Origin: Bacteroidales bacterium
GTDB taxonomy: Bacteria; Bacteroidota; Bacteroidia; Bacteroidales; Tenuifilaceae
Direction of reading: 5' to 3'
DNA length: 64,000 bases
Assembly (NCBI GenBank): GCA_013141385.1
Contig: JABFRB010000011.1
Coordinates: forward strand, 108,019 to 172,018
The notes beneath the pieces were generated by a model that searched no databases, was not told the origin of the DNA, and saw only the letters and a list, made by a program, of their open reading frames with translations. A program made the position numbers and the translations under genes. Each line of letters starts with the position of its first letter. The first letter of the stretch is position 1. This document shows, in pieces, positions 56,001 to 64,000 of the stretch.

Positions 56001-59000
56001 AATTGATGTGGACGAACTACGCGCTCATCTAGCAGTTAGCCTCCCAAACTATATGCTCCCATCAACCTATATGGAGCTTGAGAAGCTACCGTTGAATAGC
56101 AATGGTAAGGTGGATCGTAGATCGCTACCCTCACCCGAGCATAGGACAGGCACTGGCTACGTAGCACCTTCAACCGTCATTGAGGCTGAGCTGGTAAGAA
56201 TATGGTCGGAGGTACTGGCTATCCCCGCAGAGGAGCTCAGCGTGACGGGCAACTTTTTTGCAATTGGGGGACACTCACTGAAAGCTACAGTTTTGGTTAG
56301 CAGGATTCACCGTGAACTTGGAGTAAGACTGCCCTTAAGTGATGTATTTCAGAATCCTACTGTTAGAGAGCAGGCGAAGCAGTTGGGGAGCAATATTGGA
56401 GTTGATTATGTCTCGATTCCCAAAAGTTCAGAAAAGGTTTACTATGCCCTTTCCTCTGCTCAAAAACGTATTTATGTGTTACAGGAGATGGACTCAAGTT
56501 CTACCATCTACAACATGCCATACTTCATATCGCTAAGTAGCGATTTTGATAAAAATAAAATAGAGCAGATAATTAAACAACTTATTGTTCGCCACGAAAG
56601 TTTCCGAACCAGTTTTGTAATCATTGAAGACGAACCTGTTCAGTTTATACATAAAAGTGTTGAGTTAGATATCCAAGAAATTCAAATTACACAGTCAGAG
56701 ATTGAAAATCTATTTAGTAAATACGTTAAACCATTTAACCTTAGTGAAGCTCCTTTAATCAGAGTAATGCTAGTTAATGTAACTAATTCAGACCCTTTAC
56801 TATTTATAGATACTCATCATATCATTAATGATGGGGTCTCTCAGGCCATCCTTGAGCGGGAGTTCTTGGCACTACACCAGGGGGTTGAACTGGATTTGCT
56901 CCGCCTACAGTACAAGGACTACTCTGAGTGGCAGAACAGTCCTGCTCAGCGTGAGCGGGTGAAGGAGCAGGAGACCTACTGGCTGAAACGTTTTAGCGGG
57001 GAATTGTCCCCTCTAAGCCTACCTACCGACCATTCACGACCGACCGTACAGAACTTCGAGGGGAGATCGGTCAACTTTGTGCTCGAAGGTAGCGTGACGG
57101 CAGGGTTGAAATCGGTAGCTGCGAATCAGGGGTTAACCCTCTATATGGTGCTGCTATCATCGTATGCGGTGCTGCTGTCCAAACTGAGCGGTCAGGACGA
57201 CATCGTCATTGGAACTCCTGTGGCCGGGCGTAGCCATGCGGATCTCGAGGGTGTTGTGGGGATGTTCGTGAGCACGCTGGCCATGCGCATCCTGGTGGAC
57301 GGGAGCATGACAGTTAAGGGTTTCATGGATGGGATTAAGCAGAGTAGCCTAGAGGCCTTCGAGCATCAGGACTACCCTTTCGAGAGTTTGGTTGAACGCC
57401 TCTCGGTGACTCGTGATGTGGGTCGCAACCCAGTGTTTGATGTGATGCTCAACCTGCTCAACCAGTCTGAGTACACGGGGGAACTAGCGGAAGTGGGCGG
57501 TGATGCTCTTGTACATACACCTAGCATATCCAAGTTTGACCTAACCCTTACCGCCGTTGATTATGGCGAGCAGCTGCTCATGAATTTCAGCTATTGCTCT
57601 AAATTATTCGAACCCGAAACCGTAGAGCGATTTATAGGGTATTTCCAGCAAATACTGGGACAACTCCCGGGAAGGCTTGGGGAGAGGCTGAGCGATGTTG
57701 AGATCGTATCGGAGGGGGAGCGGCGAAAGCTGCTGTACGAGTTCAACGGGACCAGCACCAGTTACCCGAAGGACAAAACGATCCACCAGCTCTTCGGGGA
57801 GCAGGCGCAGCGGACACCGGATGGCCTAGCACTGGTCTACGGGCAGCAGCGGCTAACCTACCATGATCTCGACGCGCGGAGCAACCAGCTGGCTCGGCAC
57901 ATTCGGTCGCAGTACGAGGTAAGGGCGAAGCGAGCCCTCACCGAGGGTATCCCCATCGCCCTGTACCTGGAGAGGAGCTTGGAGATGGTGATCGGCATCC
58001 TAGCCGTGCTCAAGGCCGGGGGCGCCTACGTGCCCATGGATACCGGCTACCCGCAGGAGCGGGTGGATTACATCCTTAGGGACACCGGGGCAGAGCTCGT
58101 GCTCACCCAGCGGCATCTTATCGAGGGCCATCCTGCGCAGCTGCCCGCGGGCAGGGTCATCCCCATCGACCTGACCGAGGGGCTATACGCGGAGGAGGAC
58201 TCCTCCAGCCTACCGTCGTACGGCGAGGTAGCGAGCCTTGCGTACATCATCTTCACCTCGGGCTCAACGGGAATCCCCAAGGGGGTTCCGATCTCGCACG
58301 GGAGCTTCTGCCCGCTGGCGCACTGGGGGTTCGATGCGATCGGGCTGCTGCCGGAGGATCGGGTGCTGCAGAACCTATCGTACCACTTCGACTGGTCCGT
58401 CTGGGAGATCTTCATCGCGCTCACCTCGGGATCCTCTCTCTACATTGTTCCTAAGGAGCTCCTGCTGGACCCGATGCGGGTCTACGACTTCATAACCGCC
58501 AACCGCATCACCATCCTGCACGGGACGCCATCGTGGTTCAACGCCGTGCTGCAGCATGGCAAGCGCCTAGAATCGCTCCGGATGCTCATCCCCGGTGCGG
58601 AGAAGCTCACCGCCGAGATGGTCACCCGGTTTATCAGCCACGTAAACCCGCATTGCCGGATATTCAACATGTACGGTCCAACCGAGGCCACCATCATGGC
58701 GGCTGTCCACGAGATCGACAGGGGTCGCATGGCGTACTACCAGACCCTACAGAGCATCCCGATCGGCACGCCGATAGCGAACGCATCGCTGATCGTGCTG
58801 GATAAGGGGATGAACCTGTGCCCGGTAAACATCCCGGGGGAGCTATACATCTCCGGGGATGGGCTATCCGCGGGGTACCTGAATGACGAGGTGAAGACCC
58901 GGGGGCTCTTCATCCCCAACCCCTACAGGGAGCTGAACGGCGATACCCTTTACAAGACCGGCGATTTAGCCCGCTGGCTGCCCGACGGCAGCATCGAGTT

Positions 59001-60462
59001 CCTGGACCGGATTGACCACCAGGTCAAGATCCGGGGGTTCAGGATAGAGCTGGGCGAGATAGAAAATGCTCTGCTCAGGCATAAAAGCGTACGAGAGGCG
59101 GTGGTACTGGCAAGGGAGGATAGCGGAGAAAAATTCCTGTGCGCCTACATCGTATGCGAAGGGAGAATTGATCCGGACGAGCTGCGCACCCACCTAGCCG
59201 CTAGCCTGCCGGACTACATGCTCCCCTCAACCTATATGGAGCTGGAGAGGCTGCCGCTGAATAGCAACGGCAAGGTGGACCGGAGATCGCTACCCACCCC
59301 CGAGCGTAGGACAGGCTCTGGCTACGTAGCGCCCTCAAGCGCCATTGAGTCGGAGCTGGTAAGAATATGGTCGGAGGTACTGGCTATCCCCGCAGAGGAG
59401 CTCAGCGTGACGGGCAACTTTTTTGCAATGGGAGGTCACTCACTTCGGGCATCCGCCTGTGTTAGTAAAATGACAAAAACATTTCATACTAACATCCCTT
59501 TGGTTGAAATATTTAAGAATCCGACTATATCTCAATTAGCCAGTATTATCAATAGAACTGCAAAAAAAGAGTACTTAGATAATATAGTTTTACTTAAAGA
59601 GAGTAAAAAATGTAGCGAGAATCTATTTCTAATTCACGATGGGAGCGGGGATGTTGATGGATATATAGAACTTAGTCAACATGCTAAAGATGAGATAAAT
59701 ATATGGGGTATAAAAGCTTCTTGGTTTAAGAAGTTAGAGGCTTATAATATCTCTGTTGAGCAAATTGCTCATGAGTACCTGAAATCTATCCGACAAATTC
59801 AGTCATCGGGAGAATACCGTTTGATGGGTTGGTCACTGGGAGGATCGATAGCCCTTGAGATATCCAGATTACTCGAACAATCGGGAGATAGAGTATCCTT
59901 TCTTGGAATTATTGATTCAATACCCCCGGGAGGATTGGAAGATTCCTACAAACCTGAATTTACAATTGAATCCGAGATTGAGTGGTTAAAACAGTTTGTT
60001 AACAATCAGGATATTTTCAAAGATTTCGAGGGTGTCAGAGACTTTGGACAACTTTGGTTCAAAACTATTGATTTACTTAGGCGTTCAGAGGTATCCGAGG
60101 AAATAGTAAAAAGAGGGTTAATGGGAGTAGTCGGATATTCTATTAAAGATCAAGAGACTCTGACTATTAATGAATTAATAACTTATATGAATTTCACTAG
60201 AACGCTCCTAAGAGCTTGTAGTAATTACATTCCATATTGCCCAGTTCTCTCAAAAGTAACATATTTTAAAGCGAGCGATTCGGGTGTTGAGAACCCTCAA
60301 TTATGGTTTAATTACTCAATAAATAAAGGAACGATTCATACAATTGAAGGAGACCATTTTTCCATACTCAAAAAACCAAGCGTTTTTAAACTTTATGAGG
60401 AAATCAGGGGATCATTTAGCGGAGAAAAGGAATGCACTCCACTTGCTGAATCTCTTTTTTAA
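53068..60462 (+). CDS. NRPS10: docking-C-A-T-C-A-T-TE, terminal release module
   Basis: 2464 residues. TubC-type docking domain (1-60). First C domain HHIITDG at H195. First A: FDWS D720, carrier Ser1070. Second C domain HHIINDG at H1250. Second A: FDWS D1775, carrier Ser2125. Both A domains give the same code, D-W-W-H-I-G-M-I-M-K, which I cannot match to a known amino acid. They also share a longer segment between A1 and A2 (RSQYEVRAKRALTEG) than the other A domains here. A thioesterase closes the protein, with GWSLGG (S2256), D2283 and GDHF (H2430) as the likely triad. It should release the product by hydrolysis or cyclisation. The A-T units are GC-rich tandem copies (period 3165 bp). The first C domain and the thioesterase are AT-rich. 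As the only TE in the window, this should be the last protein of the line. Confidence 0.95.
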   Translation: MESNSVATSLFEKLIALNVTISIVNDELKIKAPKGVLTNNLIEELKLHKEELLKICKKKNIYKVINNVEKKEYYLLSSSQKRLFLLQQLDLNSKAYNMPYFIQIGNDINKESIEEIFKKLIARHESLRTSFHLINDIPVQRVHKNLDFKISEYVTDELNIIEEFITPFDLGQVPLIRVTILRSLSDNITLLIDMHHIITDGTSHSILEQEFFKLFLGQSLLPLRIQYKDFAVWHNNQDQKIKIKEQEAFWLSQFSGELPVLDLPMDFTRPTIQSVEGAIFQIALTKDETNLVRTFARDNELTLFMSILMIYSILLSKLTGQEDIIIGVPIAGRRHNNLANIVGLFINTIAIRCKVNVEQTIKNFAESIRQQSLNAFENQDYPFEELVERVALSRDLSRNPLFNVMFNMLNQSEYSGDLTEMSEDTLVHKPYISKFDLTITAMDFGEQLLLSFDYCTKLFKPETIERFIGYFRQILGQLPGMLGERLCDVEIVSEQERRKLLYEFNGTKTDYPTDKTIHQLFGEQAQRTPNGLALVYGQQKLTYHDLDERSNQLARHIRSQYEVRAKRALTEGIPIALYLERSLEMVIGILAVLKAGGAYVPMDTSYPQERVNYILKDTGVELVLTQQPLIEGHHVWLPAGKAIPIDLTERLYAEENSSSLPQYGKATDLAYIIYTSGSTGIPKGVPISHGNFCPLAYWGFDAIGLLPEDRVLQNLSYYFDWSVWEIFITLTSGSSLYIVPKELLLDPMQVYDFINANRITILHGTPSWFNAVLQNGIRLESLRMLIPGAEKLTAAMVSRFISHVNPHCRIFNMYGPTEATIMAAVHEIDRGRMAYYQTLQSIPIGKPIANSSLIVLDKGMKLCPENISGELYISGDSLSAGYLNDEVKTRRLFIPNVYKEIKGDILYKTGDLVRWLPDGNIEFLDRIDHQVKIRGFRIELGEIESALLRHKSIREALVIVREDNGEKNLCAYIVCEGKIDVDELRAHLAVSLPNYMLPSTYMELEKLPLNSNGKVDRRSLPSPEHRTGTGYVAPSTVIEAELVRIWSEVLAIPAEELSVTGNFFAIGGHSLKATVLVSRIHRELGVRLPLSDVFQNPTVREQAKQLGSNIGVDYVSIPKSSEKVYYALSSAQKRIYVLQEMDSSSTIYNMPYFISLSSDFDKNKIEQIIKQLIVRHESFRTSFVIIEDEPVQFIHKSVELDIQEIQITQSEIENLFSKYVKPFNLSEAPLIRVMLVNVTNSDPLLFIDTHHIINDGVSQAILEREFLALHQGVELDLLRLQYKDYSEWQNSPAQRERVKEQETYWLKRFSGELSPLSLPTDHSRPTVQNFEGRSVNFVLEGSVTAGLKSVAANQGLTLYMVLLSSYAVLLSKLSGQDDIVIGTPVAGRSHADLEGVVGMFVSTLAMRILVDGSMTVKGFMDGIKQSSLEAFEHQDYPFESLVERLSVTRDVGRNPVFDVMLNLLNQSEYTGELAEVGGDALVHTPSISKFDLTLTAVDYGEQLLMNFSYCSKLFEPETVERFIGYFQQILGQLPGRLGERLSDVEIVSEGERRKLLYEFNGTSTSYPKDKTIHQLFGEQAQRTPDGLALVYGQQRLTYHDLDARSNQLARHIRSQYEVRAKRALTEGIPIALYLERSLEMVIGILAVLKAGGAYVPMDTGYPQERVDYILRDTGAELVLTQRHLIEGHPAQLPAGRVIPIDLTEGLYAEEDSSSLPSYGEVASLAYIIFTSGSTGIPKGVPISHGSFCPLAHWGFDAIGLLPEDRVLQNLSYHFDWSVWEIFIALTSGSSLYIVPKELLLDPMRVYDFITANRITILHGTPSWFNAVLQHGKRLESLRMLIPGAEKLTAEMVTRFISHVNPHCRIFNMYGPTEATIMAAVHEIDRGRMAYYQTLQSIPIGTPIANASLIVLDKGMNLCPVNIPGELYISGDGLSAGYLNDEVKTRGLFIPNPYRELNGDTLYKTGDLARWLPDGSIEFLDRIDHQVKIRGFRIELGEIENALLRHKSVREAVVLAREDSGEKFLCAYIVCEGRIDPDELRTHLAASLPDYMLPSTYMELERLPLNSNGKVDRRSLPTPERRTGSGYVAPSSAIESELVRIWSEVLAIPAEELSVTGNFFAMGGHSLRASACVSKMTKTFHTNIPLVEIFKNPTISQLASIINRTAKKEYLDNIVLLKESKKCSENLFLIHDGSGDVDGYIELSQHAKDEINIWGIKASWFKKLEAYNISVEQIAHEYLKSIRQIQSSGEYRLMGWSLGGSIALEISRLLEQSGDRVSFLGIIDSIPPGGLEDSYKPEFTIESEIEWLKQFVNNQDIFKDFEGVRDFGQLWFKTIDLLRRSEVSEEIVKRGLMGVVGYSIKDQETLTINELITYMNFTRTLLRACSNYIPYCPVLSKVTYFKASDSGVENPQLWFNYSINKGTIHTIEGDHFSILKKPSVFKLYEEIRGSFSGEKECTPLAESLF
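54426..56270 (+). repeat. Intragenic module duplication in NRPS10, copy 1
   Basis: The end of the C domain plus the A-T region recurs 3165 bp downstream with constant offset (checked near 54529/57694 and 56221/59386). It is GC-rich, and similarity stops abruptly just past the carrier GGHSL motif. Confidence 0.85.
57591..59435 (+). repeat. Intragenic module duplication in NRPS10, copy 2
   Basis: Copy of 54426-56270. The C domains before the two copies differ much more than the copies do, so the A-T part was duplicated or homogenised on its own. Confidence 0.85.
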
Positions 60463-60910
60463 TCAATATGTAAGAAATAATAAAAAAAATGTTTGATCTA
60501 AAACACCTTTGAAAATACATTAAAGTATTAAAGCATTAAATTGAGGAGATTCCATATATAGTCAAAAGTAAATTAGTGATATTCGAAAAGTGCAAAATGT
60601 AAAACTAACGAAAAACACATTTTATAAGTACTAGAAAGATGAGCCACCTAGGATTTCAAAAATAGACTGGTGCAGGTCATTTTTTGAATTAGAATATCAA
60701 ACCTAAAAAGATTAATATATAATAGAATGTAGTTAAATGGAAACTTATTATATGCAAATATTTTTTTCCAAAAAGGTAATCTCAATAGGTTGATACTATT
60801 GTTTATGCTTATTTAATTCTTTTTATAAAACTTTACATACATTTATTAGTTATTTTTGAGGTTCAATTTAATCCCAATACTATTGTTTTAAAATACTAAA
60901 TGGTCTATAT
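60463..60910 (+). other. 448-bp gap after the cluster, no gene seen
   Basis: AT-rich, with no convincing reading frame, RNA gene or strong terminator hairpin after the NRPS10 stop. The only supported element is the promoter candidate at 60853-60885. Confidence 0.6.
60853..60885 (+). promoter_or_regulatory. Bacteroidota-type promoter for the YfhO-like gene
   Basis: TTTTTG at 60853-60858, a 19-base spacer, then TACTATTG at 60878-60885, matching TAnnTTTG at seven of eight positions. This is the -33/-7 form and spacing used by the primary sigma factor in Bacteroidota. The expected start of transcription is 20 or so bases before the ATG at 60911. Confidence 0.5.
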
Positions 60911-63514
60911 ATGAAGAGGTTTTTAGTGGTTTTACCATACTTAGTTGCAGTTTCCGTTTTTGTGATACTTAGTTCGGTTTTCTTTGCTCCACAATTTGAT
61001 GGTTACAGTTTGAATCAGAGCGATGTTAGCCAGTATATTGGAATGAGCAAAGAAATTTATGATTTCCGACAAGAGGAAAAAACCGATCCTCTTTGGACCA
61101 ATTCTGCATTTAGTGGAATGCCTGCCTACCAGATTTCAATGAAAAATCAAACCCTTGTTAGTACAATAGAAAGCTATATTGTTTTTAAGCTATTCAAAGC
61201 GCCTACTGGTTATTTGGTTCTGGGGATGTTAAGTTTTTATGTTTTATTGTTGTGCTTTGGTGTAAATCCATGGTTAAGTATTATTGGGGCTGTTGCTTTT
61301 GGTTTTTCTACTATCAATATACTTTACCTTGGAGGTGGGCATAATACAAAAGTTCACGCCATTGCTTTGTTGCCCGGAATTATTGGAAGTTTGGTTTACG
61401 CCTATCGAAAGAATTTTCGAATTGGAGGACTGTTGTTATGTGTATTTATTTGTTTACATCTATCCGCAAACCATATTCAGGAAACCTATTACTTGCTTTT
61501 TTTAATTCTAGCAATTGTCATTTTTGAATTTTACAGGTTTTATAAGGAACACCGAGTACCTGCTTTTATAAAAATATCAACCTTTTTACTATTTGCTTCA
61601 ATACTTGGGATCATTCCTACCATGTCTAATTTGCTTTTAACAAACGAATATGCAAAGTATACCAATAGGGGAAAATCCGATTTAACTATTTCAACAAACC
61701 AAACTGATGATAAATCTAAATTAAAAGGGCTTGATCGCGATTATATTAAGGAATATAGTTTAGGATATGGCGAGATTTGGTCTTTGGCAATTCCAAATAT
61801 AAAAGGTGGAGCATCTGGTCGTTTAGGCGATTTTAAAGACAAGTTAAGTGATGTTACACCTGAATATAGGAACGATATTGCTAATTTTCCAAGTTATTGG
61901 GGAGAACAACTTGGTACAGGAGGTGCATTTTATTTTGGGGCAACAATCTTTCTGCTTTTCGTGTTGGGGTTGGTTTTTATTAAGGATACGATTAAGTGGG
62001 CTTTCTTTGCAGTATCTATTCTAGCCGTATTTTTATCGTGGAAATATAGTGCAATTCTCGATTTATTTATCGATTACATGCCCTTATTCAATAAGTTTAG
62101 AGATACAAAAATGATGTTGGTTTTAGTGCAAATATCTTTTCCCCTTCTAGGCCTTCTATTTCTAAATGAATTATTTAATACCCAAATAAACAAAAAGAAA
62201 CTAATATATTCTATAGGGGCAACAATTGGACTATTTTTCCTTTTCTACCTATTGCCTTCTCTTTGGTTTAGCTTTTTTAATAATAATGAGTTGGAGTATT
62301 TTAACAAACAGTCGCAATTATACCCTCAGGCACTTCAACAAATAAACCAAATCAAAATGGATATTGAGCAGGTGCGAATAGCCATATTCAAAACTGATCT
62401 ATTGAGATCTATCTTTTTTATGATTCTGGTTTCTGGTTTAATCCTTCTTTATACACGGAATAAAATTGCAAAGCATTATTTTATTCTTTCAATTGGCGTT
62501 TTGGTACTGCTTGATTTATGGATGGTTGATAAAAGATATCTCAATAATGATTTAAGTGGTTACCACTGGATTAAATCAAAAGATAAAAACACTCCCTTTA
62601 GGCCTAATGTAGCAGATATTCAAATATTGAATTGGGAGATGAAAGACAATCCGATATTAAATGAGAGCATTAATCAAAAGATATCGAAAATTAGGAACAA
62701 CGAAATTGAAAAAGCGAATTTAGCTTTTACAACCTTAAACTTCGGCACAGATTACAGGGTATTATCGCTCGATAATCCATTTGCCAATGCTTCAACCTCA
62801 TATTACCACAAATCTATTGGAGGGTATCATGGTGCAAAATTAAAGAGATATGCTGAGTTGATCGACTTTAGGCTCAATAATGAATATCAAGGTTTAATAA
62901 ATGCTTTAAAAAGCAATAACGATACCATTATTGAGAACACCCTAAAGAGTCGAATTTCTGCTTTAAATATGTTGAACACCAAATATATTATCTATAATCC
63001 CGAAGCAGCACCAATTAGAAATCCTTATGCAAATGGTTCAGTATGGATAATTAAAGATATTAAGGTTGTAAAAAATGCAGATGAAGAGATTAAAACCCTA
63101 GACTTAATAGATCCTAAAAATACAGCTGTTGTTGATCAATCATATAGCAATTTGATTCCTAGTAATTATAAATACGACACTTTGGCTCAAATTAACTTAA
63201 AGAAATATCGTCCCAATCATTTAATCTACGAGTCAAATACTGGAATGGTACAAGTTGGAGTCTTTTCTGAAATTTACTATAAAGATGGATGGAATGCATA
63301 TATTGATGGAAAACCATCACCATACTTCCGTGCAAATTTTGTTTTGAGAGCAATTGCTATACCTGAGGGTAAACATATTATCGAATTTAAATTTGAACCT
63401 AAGACATATAGTATAAGCAAGAAAATTTCTTATGCTGGATCCGTATTGATAGTTTTTTTTGCATTAAGTATAGCGTTTTATGAGGTTTGGATTAATTTTA
63501 AAAAGCGACAGTAA
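60911..63514 (+). CDS. YfhO-like polytopic membrane protein
   Basis: 867 residues. An N-terminal signal/anchor helix (about 5-27) is followed by many hydrophobic helices, for example at about 97-115, 117-137, 147-165, 171-190, 193-212, 225-245, 340-360, 365-390, 400-420, 437-460 and 500-520. A soluble region occupies about 525-835, and a final helix lies at about 838-858. The layout, the early QSDVSQYIGMSKEI segment and the SAFSGMPAYQ segment fit the large YfhO family of Bacteroidota, thought to be involved in envelope glycosylation with a GT-C-like fold (family knowledge; the substrate is unknown). It has its own promoter and sits 448 bp beyond the last synthetase, so it is likely a housekeeping neighbour rather than part of the peptide pathway. 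Confidence 0.85.
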   Translation: MKRFLVVLPYLVAVSVFVILSSVFFAPQFDGYSLNQSDVSQYIGMSKEIYDFRQEEKTDPLWTNSAFSGMPAYQISMKNQTLVSTIESYIVFKLFKAPTGYLVLGMLSFYVLLLCFGVNPWLSIIGAVAFGFSTINILYLGGGHNTKVHAIALLPGIIGSLVYAYRKNFRIGGLLLCVFICLHLSANHIQETYYLLFLILAIVIFEFYRFYKEHRVPAFIKISTFLLFASILGIIPTMSNLLLTNEYAKYTNRGKSDLTISTNQTDDKSKLKGLDRDYIKEYSLGYGEIWSLAIPNIKGGASGRLGDFKDKLSDVTPEYRNDIANFPSYWGEQLGTGGAFYFGATIFLLFVLGLVFIKDTIKWAFFAVSILAVFLSWKYSAILDLFIDYMPLFNKFRDTKMMLVLVQISFPLLGLLFLNELFNTQINKKKLIYSIGATIGLFFLFYLLPSLWFSFFNNNELEYFNKQSQLYPQALQQINQIKMDIEQVRIAIFKTDLLRSIFFMILVSGLILLYTRNKIAKHYFILSIGVLVLLDLWMVDKRYLNNDLSGYHWIKSKDKNTPFRPNVADIQILNWEMKDNPILNESINQKISKIRNNEIEKANLAFTTLNFGTDYRVLSLDNPFANASTSYYHKSIGGYHGAKLKRYAELIDFRLNNEYQGLINALKSNNDTIIENTLKSRISALNMLNTKYIIYNPEAAPIRNPYANGSVWIIKDIKVVKNADEEIKTLDLIDPKNTAVVDQSYSNLIPSNYKYDTLAQINLKKYRPNHLIYESNTGMVQVGVFSEIYYKDGWNAYIDGKPSPYFRANFVLRAIAIPEGKHIIEFKFEPKTYSISKKISYAGSVLIVFFALSIAFYEVWINFKKRQ

Positions 63515-64000
63515 ATTTCAATTATTCGGTGGTTAAGAAGACCAAAATAGGCCTATCGATTATTGCAAGTGTTATGGGTAGTGATATCAATGATGGTTGG
63601 TTGTTAGTAACTGAGATTGACAAGAAATACTCTTTAAAAAACAGATAGATTTTTTGTTTTAACTTATTTGCCAACATACTATTAATGGCTTTAATCCAAC
63701 CGATCATTTCAAACTATGTTAAGCCAATAATATATGATTTGCATGTAAATTGTTATAAGTAAGAATATTAGAGTTTATTTAAAAATATAGAGGCTTCCCG
63801 AAAAGGACAGCCTCTATATTTTGGTAATAATGCCAAAATTAGTTGGTGATTTTGTTTTTATCTCATAAAAATTTCCTGACTTCTGACGCTTTCGAAAATT
63901 AGTGCGTATGTATTTTTCAAATAGTTGAAAACTAATAAAATACAATTTAAATTTTTGCATTTTACCGCACTAACGCATATTTTTACCTTATGTATAGGGT
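63515..64000. other. Right-end non-coding stretch
   Basis: No convincing gene in 486 bp. It contains the hairpin at 63782-63822. A small inverted repeat, TTAGTGCG (63899-63906) with CGCACTAA (63966-63973), also lies here, with no clear role. Confidence 0.5.
63782..63822. terminator. Rho-independent-type hairpin, possibly bidirectional
   Basis: Perfect 14-bp arms, AAAATATAGAGGCT (63782-63795) and AGCCTCTATATTTT (63809-63822), enclose TCCCGAAAAGGAC, in which TCC and GGA can pair further. The GAGGCT/AGCCTC core with a CGAAAA loop is a common Bacteroidota terminator form. The flanking A run and T run would suit transcripts from either side: the YfhO-like gene, or a minus-strand gene beyond the window. 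Confidence 0.75.

Noticed and set aside
63522..63707. 61-codon minus-strand frame right of the YfhO-like gene
   Set aside because: No recognisable features, no promoter, and AT-rich surroundings. Treated as chance.
63899..63973. Inverted repeat TTAGTGCG/CGCACTAA near the right edge
   Set aside because: Short arms, long spacer, no linked gene visible. Could be an operator or repeat, but nothing supports a call.
1..64000. CRISPR arrays, tRNA or rRNA genes
   Set aside because: No regularly spaced short repeats and no tRNA- or rRNA-like segment noticed in the non-coding gaps.

Overview
The window is about 59 kb of non-ribosomal peptide synthetase (NRPS) genes, with one NRPS/polyketide hybrid gene, all on the + strand. 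Two ordinary chromosomal genes flank it: a FtsX/MacB-type permease that enters from the left edge, and a large YfhO-like membrane protein on the right. Both flanks are typical of Bacteroidota. So are the AT-rich background, the lack of convincing Shine-Dalgarno sequences, and a TTTG/TAnnTTTG-like promoter before the YfhO-like gene. I cannot name a genus from sequence alone.

Layout: 1-1197 permease (5' end outside the window); 1481-5998 NRPS1 (C-A-T-C); 6188-7885 radical SAM enzyme; 7887-10472 NRPS2 (half-C-A-T); 10624-20196 NRPS3 (docking-C-A-T-C-A-[decayed A interrupted by a ThiF/E1-like domain]-T-E); 20249-26602 NRPS4 (C-A-T-C-A-T); 26672-34354 PKS-NRPS5 (KS-AT-KR-ACP-C-A-T); 34351-37671 NRPS6 (docking-C-A-T); 37668-42308 NRPS7 (docking-C-A-T-C); 42725-50254 NRPS8 (degenerate C-A-T-C-A-T-C); 50390-52972 NRPS9 (half-C-A-T); 53068-60462 NRPS10 (docking-C-A-T-C-A-T-TE); 60911-63514 YfhO-like protein. 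The spacing and two ATGA overlaps suggest one or a few long transcripts.

Specificity codes read by hand from the A domains, assuming collinearity, suggest: Glx, Tyr, Gly, Asp (epimerised to D), Orn, Ile, one malonate with ketoreduction (so an isostatine-like unit), Gly, Gly, Gly, Val, Thr, Val-like, X, X, then release by a thioesterase. That is 14 amino acids plus one C2 unit. No MbtH-like protein, phosphopantetheinyl transferase, type II thioesterase, regulator or dedicated exporter is visible.

The most unusual points are these. (1) A ThiF/MoeB/E1-like adenylating domain sits inside a decayed second adenylation domain in NRPS3, directly after an A domain with an Asp-like code. (2) At three protein boundaries an upstream protein ends in a whole C domain plus a short tail of the form [VI][DE]F[NDE][FI], and the downstream protein begins with a truncated or catalytically dead C domain. 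The radical SAM enzyme carries the same tail. (3) Four other boundaries use a TubC-type docking domain with a different tail. (4) Sharp GC-rich islands and tandem module duplications (periods 3317 bp and 3165 bp) show recent module amplification and exchange.
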